Assembly (NCBI RefSeq): GCF_034670005.1
Contig: NZ_JAXMOH010000009.1
Coordinates: 62,001-126,000 of the forward strand
Length of the DNA: 64,000 bases
Source of the DNA: Thalassobius sp034670005
Lineage (GTDB): Bacteria; Pseudomonadota; Alphaproteobacteria; Rhodobacterales; Rhodobacteraceae
Direction: 5' to 3'
The first letter of the stretch is position 1; every line of letters begins with the position of its first letter. The position numbers were made by a program, and so were the translations under genes. This document shows, one piece after another, positions 27,060-36,111 of this stretch. The notes under the pieces are model-generated. The model had not been told where the DNA came from. It worked only from the letters and a program-made list of their open reading frames with translations, and did no database searches.

Positions 27060-27962
27060 ATGGACCTTTCGCGCCTCACCCATCTGAGCACCCGGTACTG
27101 CACTGATAATTCGGGGAAAGTCACGAAATTGCCCGGCCTGTCCATGTATCGCAGGGACGCCGTCAGCGATATCGAGGCGATGCTATACCAACCAGTCATG
27201 TGCCTGATCCTGCAAGGCAGCAAAGTAACATCAATAGGGGATCAATTCGTTGAACTGCGACCCGGTGATGCCCTGCTGGTCAGCCACGACCTGCCCGTGA
27301 TTTCCCGGATTACCAGCGCAAGCGTTCAAACCCCCTATCTCGCGCTGATTCTGTCGCTTGATCTGGGGCTGGTCCGAAGCCTCTACGAACAGCTCGCCGA
27401 TATGCCGATGCCTGCAAATCAGGCGCGTTCGCTCTCTGCCGGGCCGGTAGATGCGGACTGGCTTGCGCCGCTGACCCGGTATCTCGAACTGATGGACTCG
27501 CCGCTGGACGCGGCCGTCCTTGGCCCCTCTGTCCTGCGTGAAATTCACTACCGGCTGCTGCGATCGCCGATTGGCGGGATGCTGCGCAATCTTCTGGCCG
27601 CAGACAGCCACGCCAGCCGGATCGCCAAGGCGATCCAAAAGGTCAGATCGGAATTCCGGTCGCCGCTCAACGTGCCGGATCTGGCGAAAACCGCAGGCAT
27701 GTGCGCGTCTTCGTTTCATCAGCATTTCAAATCGGTCACGGGCACAACGCCGCTCCAGTACCAAAAAGATCTTCGCCTGATCGAAGCGAAAACCTTACTG
27801 GCGGACGGCAACAACTCGGTTTCCGAAACCGCCTATGCGGTCGGTTACGAAAGCCCGACCCATTTCAGCCGCGACTACAGCAGAAAATTCGGCACCCCTC
27901 CAAGCCGGGATGCCGGCCTCTCCATTCATCCCCCCGCAGAGACCCACGCGGCAAGGGCCTGA
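27060..27962 (+). CDS. AraC-family transcriptional regulator
   Basis: A 300-residue activator with an N-terminal AraC-N cupin-like ligand domain (VMCLILQGSKVTSIGDQ, GDALLVSHDLPVISRI) and two C-terminal helix-turn-helices (NVPDLAKTAGMCASSFHQHF and NSVSETAYAVGYESPTHFSRDY). Its start is the ATG at 27060, preceded by AAGGAGA at 27048-27054; the frame further upstream is not needed. Divergent from the SDR gene, which it probably controls. Confidence 0.9.
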   Translation: MDLSRLTHLSTRYCTDNSGKVTKLPGLSMYRRDAVSDIEAMLYQPVMCLILQGSKVTSIGDQFVELRPGDALLVSHDLPVISRITSASVQTPYLALILSLDLGLVRSLYEQLADMPMPANQARSLSAGPVDADWLAPLTRYLELMDSPLDAAVLGPSVLREIHYRLLRSPIGGMLRNLLAADSHASRIAKAIQKVRSEFRSPLNVPDLAKTAGMCASSFHQHFKSVTGTTPLQYQKDLRLIEAKTLLADGNNSVSETAYAVGYESPTHFSRDYSRKFGTPPSRDAGLSIHPPAETHAARA

Positions 27963-28288
27963 ACCACCGGCCCCCGATTGGCGGAACATCGCGGACGGAC
28001 GCCCCGGCAGGAACCAAAGGTCAAAAAGGGCTTGGAGAACCCGCAACGCAGCCTGTAGCATCAGGAAAACTCGTGGGATCTGCCCCGTCGTTCACCCCTG
28101 TCCTGCAACGCTCGGCACTGATGAACGCGCTTGCATCGGCAAGATAACGAAGCCCGCCTTGCGGACTTCACTCCAACCGGGTGAACAGGCGCTGATCCGA
28201 AAACGCGGTGCGGAAATTACCAAAGCACGGCCGGGCCACCCCAAGCCCGGGTCACAGCGTTTAGATATTGCATAAGGAGCGCCAAACC
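27963..28288. other. Intergenic stretch between the AraC gene and the secreted-protein gene
   Basis: 326 bp in which I see no gene, hairpin or repeat worth naming. The last 20 bases hold AAGGAG, the ribosome site for the next gene. Confidence 0.4.
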
Positions 28289-29911
28289 TTGCCGATTTCA
28301 GATTCCGAGAGCCCCCGACTCTGCAACCGCCCCCTCGGCCTTGCCCGATCCGTCCTGATCCTCGCCACCTGCCTGTTGGGGACCGCCGCCCCGGCCGATC
28401 AGCGCGCGCAATACGATGCCGTCAGGGCGAAATCCATTATCGAATTGCAGCCCTTCCGCAGCGAAACATCCGCCAACCTGCCCGGATCGGACGCAAAGGT
28501 GCGGCTGATTTCGCTCAACCCCGCGGTCAATTCGTGGTTTGTCCTGCAAATCGGCAAAACCGGCGCGGCGCAGAAATACTATCACATCGAAAATCCCAAC
28601 CCGAGGGGCCAGAAAATCGCGCTCGCCTCCGGCCCGGCGCTCAAACTGAGCGGCGGCGGCGGCACCGTGACCTGCGCGCCCTGGGCCAATCCGTCGGAAC
28701 TCGCCACTGCGGCGGCGTCCCGCCGCCCCTTCGCGCCGATCTGCGGCGGGCGGCTCTACCTGCGCAACCCGGTGGCCGGATCGACCCTGAGCGTGGCGCG
28801 CGGCGCGCCCTCCGGTGGCGCGGCCTCTGCTGGCGGACCACCCGCCGCGTCGATCGCCGCCTCCGGCAATCGCCCGGCGATCACCGCCCAGACCGGGCTT
28901 GGCCTGTCGGGCACCAAGCCGGGTCAGATGACGATGGGGGCCTGGCATCCGGTCGCCGGTCTGACCGGTGTCTTTGCCAGCGCGATCCAGCCCAGGGCGA
29001 TCAGCAAATCCATCCTGCAGGGCCCGGGCACCGTCAACGCGCTGGACGGGGTGGAATTGGGGCAAACCGTCTACATGGTGGCGTTCGATCTGTCGCGCTA
29101 CGATCTTGGCTTCGCGGTCGGAACCAACGATCCGAACCTGAAATGGTCACCGCGCCCACCTGCATCGGTGCGCGCGCCCGGCCTGCCGGGGCCGGACGGG
29201 GTCGGCTCTCCTGCCCCGCTGGCTCCGCTGGGCATGGTCAGCCCCAACCTTGCGGGCCGTACCGTGGCCACCTTCGCCGGTGGGTTCAAGCGGCGACAAG
29301 GGGCGTTCAAATACGGCCCCTACGCCGCGGTCAATGGCGGATCGCATTATGGCTTCATCGAACAGGGCGTGATCTTCAGCAAACTGCAGCCGGGCCTGTC
29401 GACCCTCTATGTGACAACCAATGGCCAGATCCAGATGAAGACCTGGACCAAATCGGACAATGGCCAATTGTCCAAGATCCGGTTCGCACGGCAAAACGGC
29501 GTGCCCCTGATCGAAGGCGGCGTTCCCGGCCGCTACGTGACCCAATGGGGCCCCGGCAACTGGTCAGGATCGGCCGAGGCCAAACTGCGCACCCTGCGCG
29601 CGGGGGCCTGCATGTTGGGCAGCGGCAGCAAAAGCTATCTCGCCTATGCATATTTCCCGTCCGCAACACCGTCGGCGATGACCCGGACCTTTCAGGCCTA
29701 TGGCTGCAAATACGCCATGCTGCTGGACATGAACGCGCCGGTCCTCACCTATCTGGCGCTTTACGTCAACAGCGGCGGCACCACCTATATCGAACATCTG
29801 GTGCCCCAGATGGCCACCTCTGACAAACGCGGCGGCGCCGGTGTGGTGCCGAAATTCCTCGGCACCACCGATAGCCGCGACATGTTCTACATCATGCGTA
29901 AAGGGCGCTGA
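28289..29911 (+). CDS. Secreted protein, phosphodiester-glycosidase-like (DUF2233/NAGPA-type) domain
   Basis: About 540 residues. TTG at 28289 is the likely start: AAGGAG lies at 28273-28278 and it leads into a signal peptide (LARSVLILATCLLGTAAPADQ, cut near the A-D). The middle is Ala/Gly/Pro-rich. The C-terminal 270 residues contain ATFAGGFKRRQG, NGGSHYGF and YGCKYAMLLDMNAP, which resemble the N-G-G-F and terminal D-x-N features of the NAGPA/DUF2233 phosphodiester glycosidase fold, often linked to exopolysaccharide or cell-wall glycans. The match is by eye and weak. Four or more Cys (TCAPW, ICGG, GACMLG, YGCKY) could form disulfides. No neighbour clarifies its role. Confidence 0.6.
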   Translation: MPISDSESPRLCNRPLGLARSVLILATCLLGTAAPADQRAQYDAVRAKSIIELQPFRSETSANLPGSDAKVRLISLNPAVNSWFVLQIGKTGAAQKYYHIENPNPRGQKIALASGPALKLSGGGGTVTCAPWANPSELATAAASRRPFAPICGGRLYLRNPVAGSTLSVARGAPSGGAASAGGPPAASIAASGNRPAITAQTGLGLSGTKPGQMTMGAWHPVAGLTGVFASAIQPRAISKSILQGPGTVNALDGVELGQTVYMVAFDLSRYDLGFAVGTNDPNLKWSPRPPASVRAPGLPGPDGVGSPAPLAPLGMVSPNLAGRTVATFAGGFKRRQGAFKYGPYAAVNGGSHYGFIEQGVIFSKLQPGLSTLYVTTNGQIQMKTWTKSDNGQLSKIRFARQNGVPLIEGGVPGRYVTQWGPGNWSGSAEAKLRTLRAGACMLGSGSKSYLAYAYFPSATPSAMTRTFQAYGCKYAMLLDMNAPVLTYLALYVNSGGTTYIEHLVPQMATSDKRGGAGVVPKFLGTTDSRDMFYIMRKGR

Positions 29912-30015
29912 GAGCGTCCCGCAAGCGCACTGTCACTGAATTCAGAACCAATGCCCCGGAACCGGATCAAACCGGCAGCCCGGCCCTGCACTCTGCGGGC
30001 CGGAACACAGTGTTA

Positions 30016-30043
30016 TTGACAAATTCAGCATAGAGCGTACCTT
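30016..30043 (+). promoter_or_regulatory. Sigma70-type promoter of the cupin/TetR unit
   Basis: A perfect -35 box TTGACA at 30016-30021 and a weak -10 (TACCTT, 30038-30043) at 16-bp spacing. The TetR-type palindrome starts two bases later and would overlap the transcription start. Confidence 0.5.
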
Positions 30044-30044
30044 G

Positions 30045-30066
30045 AATTAGACCGTTCGGTCTAATT
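30045..30066. promoter_or_regulatory. Operator palindrome for the adjacent TetR-family regulator
   Basis: Perfect 10-bp arms AATTAGACCG and CGGTCTAATT around a central TT. The core TAGACCG..CGGTCTA matches the box recognised by NemR/AcuR-type TetR repressors. It sits at the promoter of the cupin gene and 22 bp before its ATG, so bound repressor would block transcription of cupin and regulator together. Confidence 0.85.
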
Positions 30067-30087
30067 ATCAAGCAAGGAGATACAGTT

Positions 30088-30474
30088 ATGCGCATTGCCA
30101 AAGAACAAGTTGATATCAAGATGCAAATTCCTGGCGCAGTTATCCGCCAGCACAAGAATTTCGGGGACGCGACCGGGCTTGGAAAAATCAGCGGCGAATA
30201 CTTCACCCTGTCTGCGGGCGTCGATACCACGCCGCTGTTTCAGGGGTTGGAAGGCAATCTCTGCCAATCGCCGCATTGGGGCTATGTGTTGCAGGGGCAG
30301 CTGACAACGACCGATGCAGCGGGGATTCAGGAAACGGTCAGTGCCAATGATCTTTTCTACTGGCCTCCCGGCCATAACGTGAAGGTCGACGCAGATGCTG
30401 AAATCGTCATGTTCAGCCCACAACACGAGCATAGCAATGTGATCAATCATATGATTGAAATGACCAAGGGCTAG
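30088..30474 (+). CDS. Small cupin-domain protein
   Basis: A 128-residue single-domain protein. The beta-rich sequence with SPHWGYVLQGQLTTTD and YWPPGHNVKVDADAE follows the two conserved cupin motifs (G-x5-H-x-H and G-x5-P-x-G-x2-H), though only partly: H61 and H98 are candidate metal ligands. ATG at 30088 has AAGGAG at 30075-30080. It is the first gene behind the TetR-type operator and 49 bp ahead of the regulator gene, so it is probably part of the stress or detoxification response that regulator controls. Substrate unknown. Confidence 0.8.
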   Translation: MRIAKEQVDIKMQIPGAVIRQHKNFGDATGLGKISGEYFTLSAGVDTTPLFQGLEGNLCQSPHWGYVLQGQLTTTDAAGIQETVSANDLFYWPPGHNVKVDADAEIVMFSPQHEHSNVINHMIEMTKG

Positions 30475-30523
30475 ACCGCCTCTGGCATCCGGCCCAGTGA
30501 CTGCCCAACCACAGAAGTGCTCT

Positions 30524-31168
30524 ATGAACGACAAAGCAATACAGGGCGCAACAGAAGTTGCGCCAATCCATTCAACCAAACAAAGGTTGATCGAGGCTGG
30601 GCTTCGGATGCTTCTCAAGCATGGCTATAACGATCTGGGAATTCAGGCTCTGCTGACAGAGACGCGGATTCCAAAAGGATCTTTCTACCATCACTTCAAA
30701 GACAAAGAAGACTTCGCCCTGCAAGTCGTCGACAGCTACATGACGCAGGTTCACGCCGGTCTCGATGTCAGCCTCACCGACCCCAACCGCCCCCCGCTGC
30801 TGCGGGTCCGGGATTTCTTTGAAAAGACACAGGCCTCCTACCGCGAAGAAGGCTACATGGGCTGCCTGCTCGGCGGACTTGGTCAGGAACTGTCCGGGGT
30901 CAGCGAAGTGTTTCGGGACAAGATCGCAGAATGCTTTGCCGCGATTGCCGACCGTGTGGCCGGATGCCTCGAAGAAGCGCGAAAGCGCCATGACATCCCC
31001 GAAGACAGCAATGTTCAGGAAATGGCCGACCTGCTTGTCGATTGCTGGGAAGGGGCCGCGCTGCGCAGCCGTCTGCAGCGCAATCCAACCTCTCTCGACG
31101 CAATGCTTGACTTCTACTTTCATGCAGTGACCACCGGCCAGCAGCAAAACACCCTGCAAGCGCGATAG
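30524..31168 (+). CDS. TetR-family regulator, NemR/AcuR-like
   Basis: A 214-residue repressor. The N-terminal helix-turn-helix (ALLTETRIPKGSFYHHFKDKED, about residues 42-63) is typical of TetR. The ligand domain contains EGYMGCLLGGLGQELS with Cys114, at the place where NemR carries its reactive Cys106 (GCL motif), suggesting that reactive electrophiles or hypohalous stress modify it. The ATG at 30524 follows AGAAG; the frame extends upstream to a GTG at 30497, which is less likely. It is predicted to bind the palindrome at 30045-30066 and repress its own operon. Confidence 0.87.
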   Translation: MNDKAIQGATEVAPIHSTKQRLIEAGLRMLLKHGYNDLGIQALLTETRIPKGSFYHHFKDKEDFALQVVDSYMTQVHAGLDVSLTDPNRPPLLRVRDFFEKTQASYREEGYMGCLLGGLGQELSGVSEVFRDKIAECFAAIADRVAGCLEEARKRHDIPEDSNVQEMADLLVDCWEGAALRSRLQRNPTSLDAMLDFYFHAVTTGQQQNTLQAR

Positions 31169-31330
31169 GCCGACTTGCCCGACAGAGCCTCCGGCACGAC
31201 TTTCCCCCGCTTGCACCCCGGCAACGGGATTTGTATCAATTCACCGTACATATTGCACAAATGTCCTTAAACTTCTGCACTCCTGCCCTGCCCGGCATCC
31301 GGCGGACCGGGCCTGACGAAAGGCGATAAA

Positions 31331-32041
31331 ATGGCGGATTTTCTACTGGTCCACGGGGCGGCGCACGGCGCTTGGTGCTGGCGCGACGTGATCCCCGAAC
31401 TGGCCGATCTGGGCCATCGGGCCCACGCCATCGACCTGCCCGGACATGGCGAAGATTCCACGCCTTATCAAGATGTTACTCTAGACCTCTATGCCGATGC
31501 CATCCTCGATGCGCTGGACCGTCCGATGATCGTCGTCGGCCATTCCATGGCCGGTTACCCAATCACCCTTGCCGCCGAACGCAAGCCGCTGAATTTTCAA
31601 CGCCTGATCTATCTCTGCGCCTATGTCCCGCACCCCGGCCTGTCACTTGCCGAAATGCGCATGCGCGCCCCGTCGCAACCACTGCTGCCCGCGATCCGCA
31701 TGACCGAAGATCGTAAAGGCTGGACCGCCGATCCCGCCATGATCCGTGATTTGTTCTATCATGATTGCCCCGAAGCCACGCTCGAATATGCCACGCCGAA
31801 ACTCTGCATTCAGGCAACGCAACCGACCTCTGCTCCAGTGAAGACAGGGAAAAATTATGAAAGCATTCCAAGGTATTACATCAAGTGCCGCGATGATCGG
31901 ACGATCCCTCCAGAATACCAGAGCGAGATGACGAAGGACTGGCCGGAGGCAAATGTTTCGACCATGGACTGTAGCCATTCGCCGTTCTTTGCCGATCCTG
32001 CCGGATTGGCGAAACGGCTCGATCAGATCGCCAAAACCTAA
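31331..32041 (+). CDS. Alpha/beta-fold hydrolase (plant-esterase/hydroxynitrile-lyase-like)
   Basis: A 236-residue hydrolase. The N-terminal oxyanion strand FLLVHGAAHGAWCW, the nucleophile elbow GHSMAGY (Ser about 71) and C-terminal Asp/His (CRDD, and DCSHSPFF with the His) give a complete triad in the order of the SABP2/methyl-esterase and hydroxynitrile-lyase group. Cleavage of a small ester or amide is likely. ATG at 31331 is preceded by AAAGGCG. It lies alone between the TetR unit and the SulP transporter, all on the same strand but with 160-bp and 206-bp gaps. Confidence 0.85.
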   Translation: MADFLLVHGAAHGAWCWRDVIPELADLGHRAHAIDLPGHGEDSTPYQDVTLDLYADAILDALDRPMIVVGHSMAGYPITLAAERKPLNFQRLIYLCAYVPHPGLSLAEMRMRAPSQPLLPAIRMTEDRKGWTADPAMIRDLFYHDCPEATLEYATPKLCIQATQPTSAPVKTGKNYESIPRYYIKCRDDRTIPPEYQSEMTKDWPEANVSTMDCSHSPFFADPAGLAKRLDQIAKT

Positions 32042-32211
32042 TCGAAGTCGTCGCAAATGCCCGTTGTCAGCGCAAACATTGCCTGATGCTCTTGTTCTGC
32101 CTGCGCTTTGGTGGCAGGTCAGGATCCAAGCCATTCATTTCAGAACGCCTCCGGACCGCGCATTACGCTGTCCGCCCGCATCCTGTTAGATTCCAAATAA
32201 CAACGCAAAAC

Positions 32212-32228
32212 GAATGCCTTAGGCATTC
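32212..32228. promoter_or_regulatory. Perfect palindrome upstream of the SulP gene
   Basis: GAATGCCT (32212-32219), centre T, AGGCATTC (32221-32228), 19 bp before the ATG of the transporter. The position suits an operator or a small RNA hairpin near the ribosome site. No known consensus is recognised. Confidence 0.45.
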
Positions 32229-32247
32229 ACGCGAAAGACGGTCAACG

Positions 32248-33510
32248 ATGAAACCCAAGATACTCACGACGCTGCAATCCTATAGCCGACAGTTGTTCTT
32301 GGCGGACGCATTGGCTGGCGTGACCGTTGCGATGGTCGCCCTGCCGCTCAGCCTCGCCATCGCGATTGCCTCGGGTGCGGATCCGGCCAAGGGGCTGATA
32401 ACGGCAATTATTGGTGGCTTCATAATCTCCGCCCTCGGCGGCAGCCGCGTTCAGATCGGCGGCCCCACCGGCGCCTTCATCGTTGTTGTCTTCGGCGTGA
32501 TTGCCGAACATGGCTATGATGGACTTGTCCTCGCCACCTTCATGGCGGGCCTGATCCTGCTGATCGCAGGGGGGCTGCATGCCGGCAGGTTGATACAATT
32601 GATCCCCGAACCTGTCATCAACGGCTTCACCATCGGGATCGCGATCATCATCGCCACCAGCCAGCTCAAGGACCTTTTTGGATTGACCCCAGAACAGGTT
32701 CCGGCGGAATTTTTCGCCAAGCTGGAAACCCTTTGGGGCGCGCGTGTGACGCTTTCGCCAGCCGCGCTTGCCATCGGCGTGACCGCCATGATCCTGATTG
32801 TTGTCCTGCGGCGAATTTTCCCGCGTTTTCCTGGGCTTATTGTGGCAATCGCGGCAGCATCCGCAATCGTTGCGGCGATGGGTTTACCGGTCGACACGAT
32901 CCATTCGCGCTTCGGAGACCTGCCACGAACTTTGCCGATGCCCACTGTTCCCTTCGTCAGCGGGGCGCGGATTGTTGAATTGCTTCCCTCCGCCCTGGTG
33001 ATAGCCTTTCTTGCCGGGGTCGAGTCGTTGTTGTCGGCGATGGTAGCGGACCGGATGATCGCGGGGCGCCATCGACCAAATGCCGAACTGATCGCGCAAG
33101 GGGCCGCCAATCTGGGCTCGGCTTTTTTCGGGGGGCTGCCAGCCACCGGAGCGATCGCACGCACCGCGACGAATGTCAGGGCAGGCGGCAAAACACCCGT
33201 CGCAGGGATCGTTCATGCGCTTGCAATATTGCTGGTGATGCTGGTTGCTGCCCCCTTGGCGGGTTTCATGGCGATGCCTGCGCTTGCCGGTCTGCTGATA
33301 TTGACGGCTTGGAACATGTGCGAATTTCACCGTTGGAAAGGCTATCTGAAAGACCGCCGTTCAGATCAGCTGCTTTTGGTCCTGACCCTTGTTCTGACGG
33401 TCATTGCCGACCTGACGGTCGCGATCAGTGTCGGGGTCGCGGTTGGATTGGCGATCCGCCTGTATCGCAGGGACACCCCTCCGTCAGACTGGACCGAACC
33501 CCACAGATAG
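32248..33510 (+). CDS. SulP-family anion transporter lacking the STAS domain
   Basis: About 420 residues, with the SulP signature in DALAGVTVAMVALPLSLAIAIASG and GGSRVQIGGPTGAFIVVVFGV, and 10-12 hydrophobic segments. SulP proteins carry sulfate, bicarbonate or other anions. Typical members have a cytoplasmic STAS domain after the membrane part; here the protein ends 20 residues beyond the last helix. The same branch can include bicarbonate transporters, which would fit a Calvin-cycle organism, but this is inference. ATG at 32248 chosen; a frame extends upstream to 32086 without ribosome site. It lies 20 bp behind the palindrome. Confidence 0.85.
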   Translation: MKPKILTTLQSYSRQLFLADALAGVTVAMVALPLSLAIAIASGADPAKGLITAIIGGFIISALGGSRVQIGGPTGAFIVVVFGVIAEHGYDGLVLATFMAGLILLIAGGLHAGRLIQLIPEPVINGFTIGIAIIIATSQLKDLFGLTPEQVPAEFFAKLETLWGARVTLSPAALAIGVTAMILIVVLRRIFPRFPGLIVAIAAASAIVAAMGLPVDTIHSRFGDLPRTLPMPTVPFVSGARIVELLPSALVIAFLAGVESLLSAMVADRMIAGRHRPNAELIAQGAANLGSAFFGGLPATGAIARTATNVRAGGKTPVAGIVHALAILLVMLVAAPLAGFMAMPALAGLLILTAWNMCEFHRWKGYLKDRRSDQLLLVLTLVLTVIADLTVAISVGVAVGLAIRLYRRDTPPSDWTEPHR

Positions 33511-33679
33511 ACGACCGCCACCGACTAATCACCCAAGCACAAGAAATTACATAGTTTTTCAACCTTCGGCCTCCGTTTCCATTTGGCAATATCCATTCCT
33601 GTTCTTTTCCCTTTTCAGCTCAACCGCAGCCACCTATCTTCGTCTGTGGCCACCGGCCCGGTTTCCAGCAGGCGCGTTC

Positions 33680-34885
33680 ATGTCGAGTAGACTCCCCGTT
33701 CTTTTCATCCTCACCACCATCGCGATTGATGCTATTGGCATCGGGTTAATAATGCCGGTCATGCCCGACCTGATCCGTGAAGTCGGGGGCGGCGACCTAT
33801 CCCAGGCGGCAATCTGGGGCGGCATCCTGTCAACGTCATTTGCGGTGATGCAATTCCTGTTTGGCCCACTGCTGGGTCGGCTTTCCGACAGCTTCGGGCG
33901 TCGTCCGGTGTTGCTGGTGTCGTTGGCAATCATGGCCGCCGACTATTTGGTAATGGCTCTGGCCGGGACAATCTGGTTGTTGTTGGCGGGCCGGATCGTC
34001 GGCGGCATCACCGCCGCCACGCATTCCACCGCCATGGCCTTTATGGCCGACATCTCGGCCCCGGAAGACAAAGCGCGTCGCTTTGGTCTGGTCGGCGCGG
34101 CGTTCGGGGCGGGTTTCGTGCTGGGTCCGGTGCTGGGCGGATTGCTGGCCGAATACGGGACACGGGCCCCCTTTTATCTGGCTGCCGCGCTGGCGCTCGG
34201 CAATGCGGTTTTCGGCGCGTTGATCCTGCCTGAAACGGTCACCGACAAAACCCGCCGCGCCTTCCGTTGGACCGGTGCCAATCCGTTTTCGGCCCTGCAG
34301 AATTTGGTCAGACTACCATCGATCCAATCGCTTACGGCCGTGTATTTCTTCTATCAACTGGCCAATATGGTCTATCCCGCGATCTGGGCCTATTTCACCA
34401 TCGAACGGTTCGGATGGTCGCCCGGCATGATTGGGGTTTCACTGATGGCCTATGGCGCCGGATTGGCCGTTGTCCAGGGCGCGCTTGTCGCACCGACAAT
34501 CCGGTTGTTGGGTAACAATCGCACGGTGATCCTGGGGCTGCTGATAGAGTTAGCCACTTTAGTCGTGCTCACGGTCATTACTTCGGGGATCTGGACGCTG
34601 ATCATGATCCCCGTGATTTCGCTGGGGGCTGTTGGCTTGCCAGCATTGCAAGGGATCATTTCGCGCACCGCTCCCGACGATTCCCAAGGCGAATTGCAAG
34701 GTGTTCTGGCCAGCATCACCTCGGTGGCGATGATTATCGGGCCGGTGGTTATGACACAGATATTTGCCGTATTCACAACCCCCGGGAACCTCATTTACTT
34801 GCCCGGCGCGCCTTTCCTTCTGGCCGCGTTCCTGATGCTCGCCGCGCTGCTTGTCTTCGCTCGCGGCCCCCGGCTTTCCAATTGA
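33680..34885 (+). CDS. TCR/Tet-family MFS efflux transporter
   Basis: A 401-residue MFS protein with the drug-proton antiporter motif A in GRLSDSFGRRPVLL and motif C-like GFVLGPVLGGLL, matching the tetracycline-resistance group. The first segment starts LFILTTIAIDAIGIGLIMPVMPDLI. ATG at 33680 is used; the longer frame to 33428 overlaps the SulP gene and is not needed. Resistance spectrum unknown; chromosomal members often export other compounds. It is 169 bp after the SulP gene on the same strand. Confidence 0.85.
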   Translation: MSSRLPVLFILTTIAIDAIGIGLIMPVMPDLIREVGGGDLSQAAIWGGILSTSFAVMQFLFGPLLGRLSDSFGRRPVLLVSLAIMAADYLVMALAGTIWLLLAGRIVGGITAATHSTAMAFMADISAPEDKARRFGLVGAAFGAGFVLGPVLGGLLAEYGTRAPFYLAAALALGNAVFGALILPETVTDKTRRAFRWTGANPFSALQNLVRLPSIQSLTAVYFFYQLANMVYPAIWAYFTIERFGWSPGMIGVSLMAYGAGLAVVQGALVAPTIRLLGNNRTVILGLLIELATLVVLTVITSGIWTLIMIPVISLGAVGLPALQGIISRTAPDDSQGELQGVLASITSVAMIIGPVVMTQIFAVFTTPGNLIYLPGAPFLLAAFLMLAALLVFARGPRLSN

Positions 34886-34986
34886 CGTAGCGTCGCCAGT
34901 CATTTCGCATAGTAAAATTAAATTTCGCACTTGCAGAAAAAACCAGCCTTGATGCAAATTCACTGCAACAGGAAAAGGGGAGTCTC

Positions 34987-36078
34987 ATGTCCAAAGTCAA
35001 AGCTGCCGTATGCCACGAATTCGGCGCGCCATTGAAGATCGAAGAGATCGAGCTGCGCGCGCCGGAGACAGGCGAGGTTGAGGTGACGATCGACGCGGTC
35101 GCCATCTGCCATTCCGATATTTCTTTTTGGGAAGGCGGTTTCGGCGGCAGCCTGCCCGCAGTTTATGGCCATGAAGGTGCCGGACGGGTGACCGCAGTCG
35201 GCAATGCCGTTCAGGGGTTCGAAGTGGGCGACAACGTCGCGGTCACACTGATCCGCGCCTGCGGTCATTGCAACAGTTGCGGCGGTGGCAAACCGACGAT
35301 CTGTGAAACGCCCTATGACGGCACCAAGGGTCCGTTGACCACGACCGAGGGCGCCCCGGTCTTTCAGGGGCTGGCGACCGGCGCCTTTGCCGAAAAGGTT
35401 GTCGTGGATCAGAGCCAGATCGTGAAAATTCCGACCGATATGGCCAAAGATGTCGCTTCGCTGCTGTCCTGCGGCGTGATCACCGGGGTCGGCGCGGCAG
35501 TCAACGCCGCCGGCATCCGGCCCGGCCAGGATGTGGTGGTGATCGGTGCCGGAGGTGTTGGCCTGAACGCCATTCAAGGCGCGCGGATAGCCGGCGCCCG
35601 CAGGATCGTGGCGGTAGACATGAATGCCGACAAGCTGGAGGCAGCCAAGGAATTCGGCGCCACGGACGGTGTGCTGGCGAGCGAAGGCAAACCGTGGAGC
35701 GCGGTCAAGAAACTGCTGGGCCGAGGCGCCGATGTGGTGCTTGTCACCGTTGGGGTCGCCGCCGTCTACGACATGGCGCCGCGCTATATCGGCAATGGCG
35801 GCAAGGTGATCATGGTCGGCATGCCGCATTTCGGTGAGACCGCGAAGTATTCGCCACTGATCATGGCCGATGTCGGCCAGGGAATCGTCGGATCTAAAAT
35901 GGGCGACGTGGTGATCAAGCGCGATATTCCGTGGATGGTCGACCTGTACCAGCAGGGCCGGTTGAAGCTAGACGAGTTGATTTCTGGCCGTTGGAGCCTT
36001 GAGCAAATCAATGAAGCGATCGCCGACACCAAATCCGGCGCCGCGCGGCGCAACGTGATCATTTTCGATCACGGCTGA
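34987..36078 (+). CDS. Zinc-dependent alcohol dehydrogenase (MDR family)
   Basis: A 363-residue medium-chain dehydrogenase. Catalytic zinc ligands are seen in CHSDISF and GHEGAGRV; the structural zinc cluster is C-G-H-C-N-S-C-x7-C at about 91-105. The nucleotide fold GAGGVGLNAIQGA with an acidic residue after the second strand (AVDMNADK) suggests NAD. ATG at 34987 follows AAAGGGG. It is 33 bp ahead of an enolase-superfamily gene on the same strand, hinting at a sugar-acid or polyol pathway. Substrate undetermined. Confidence 0.9.
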   Translation: MSKVKAAVCHEFGAPLKIEEIELRAPETGEVEVTIDAVAICHSDISFWEGGFGGSLPAVYGHEGAGRVTAVGNAVQGFEVGDNVAVTLIRACGHCNSCGGGKPTICETPYDGTKGPLTTTEGAPVFQGLATGAFAEKVVVDQSQIVKIPTDMAKDVASLLSCGVITGVGAAVNAAGIRPGQDVVVIGAGGVGLNAIQGARIAGARRIVAVDMNADKLEAAKEFGATDGVLASEGKPWSAVKKLLGRGADVVLVTVGVAAVYDMAPRYIGNGGKVIMVGMPHFGETAKYSPLIMADVGQGIVGSKMGDVVIKRDIPWMVDLYQQGRLKLDELISGRWSLEQINEAIADTKSGAARRNVIIFDHG

Positions 36079-36111
36079 TCCGGTCTATGATGGCCCGCAA
36101 GGAGGGCCGCC

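Noticed and set aside
34931..34968. TTGCAG and CTGCAA arms upstream of the zinc dehydrogenase
   Set aside because: Only six bases each with a 26-bp spacer; too common by chance to call an operator.
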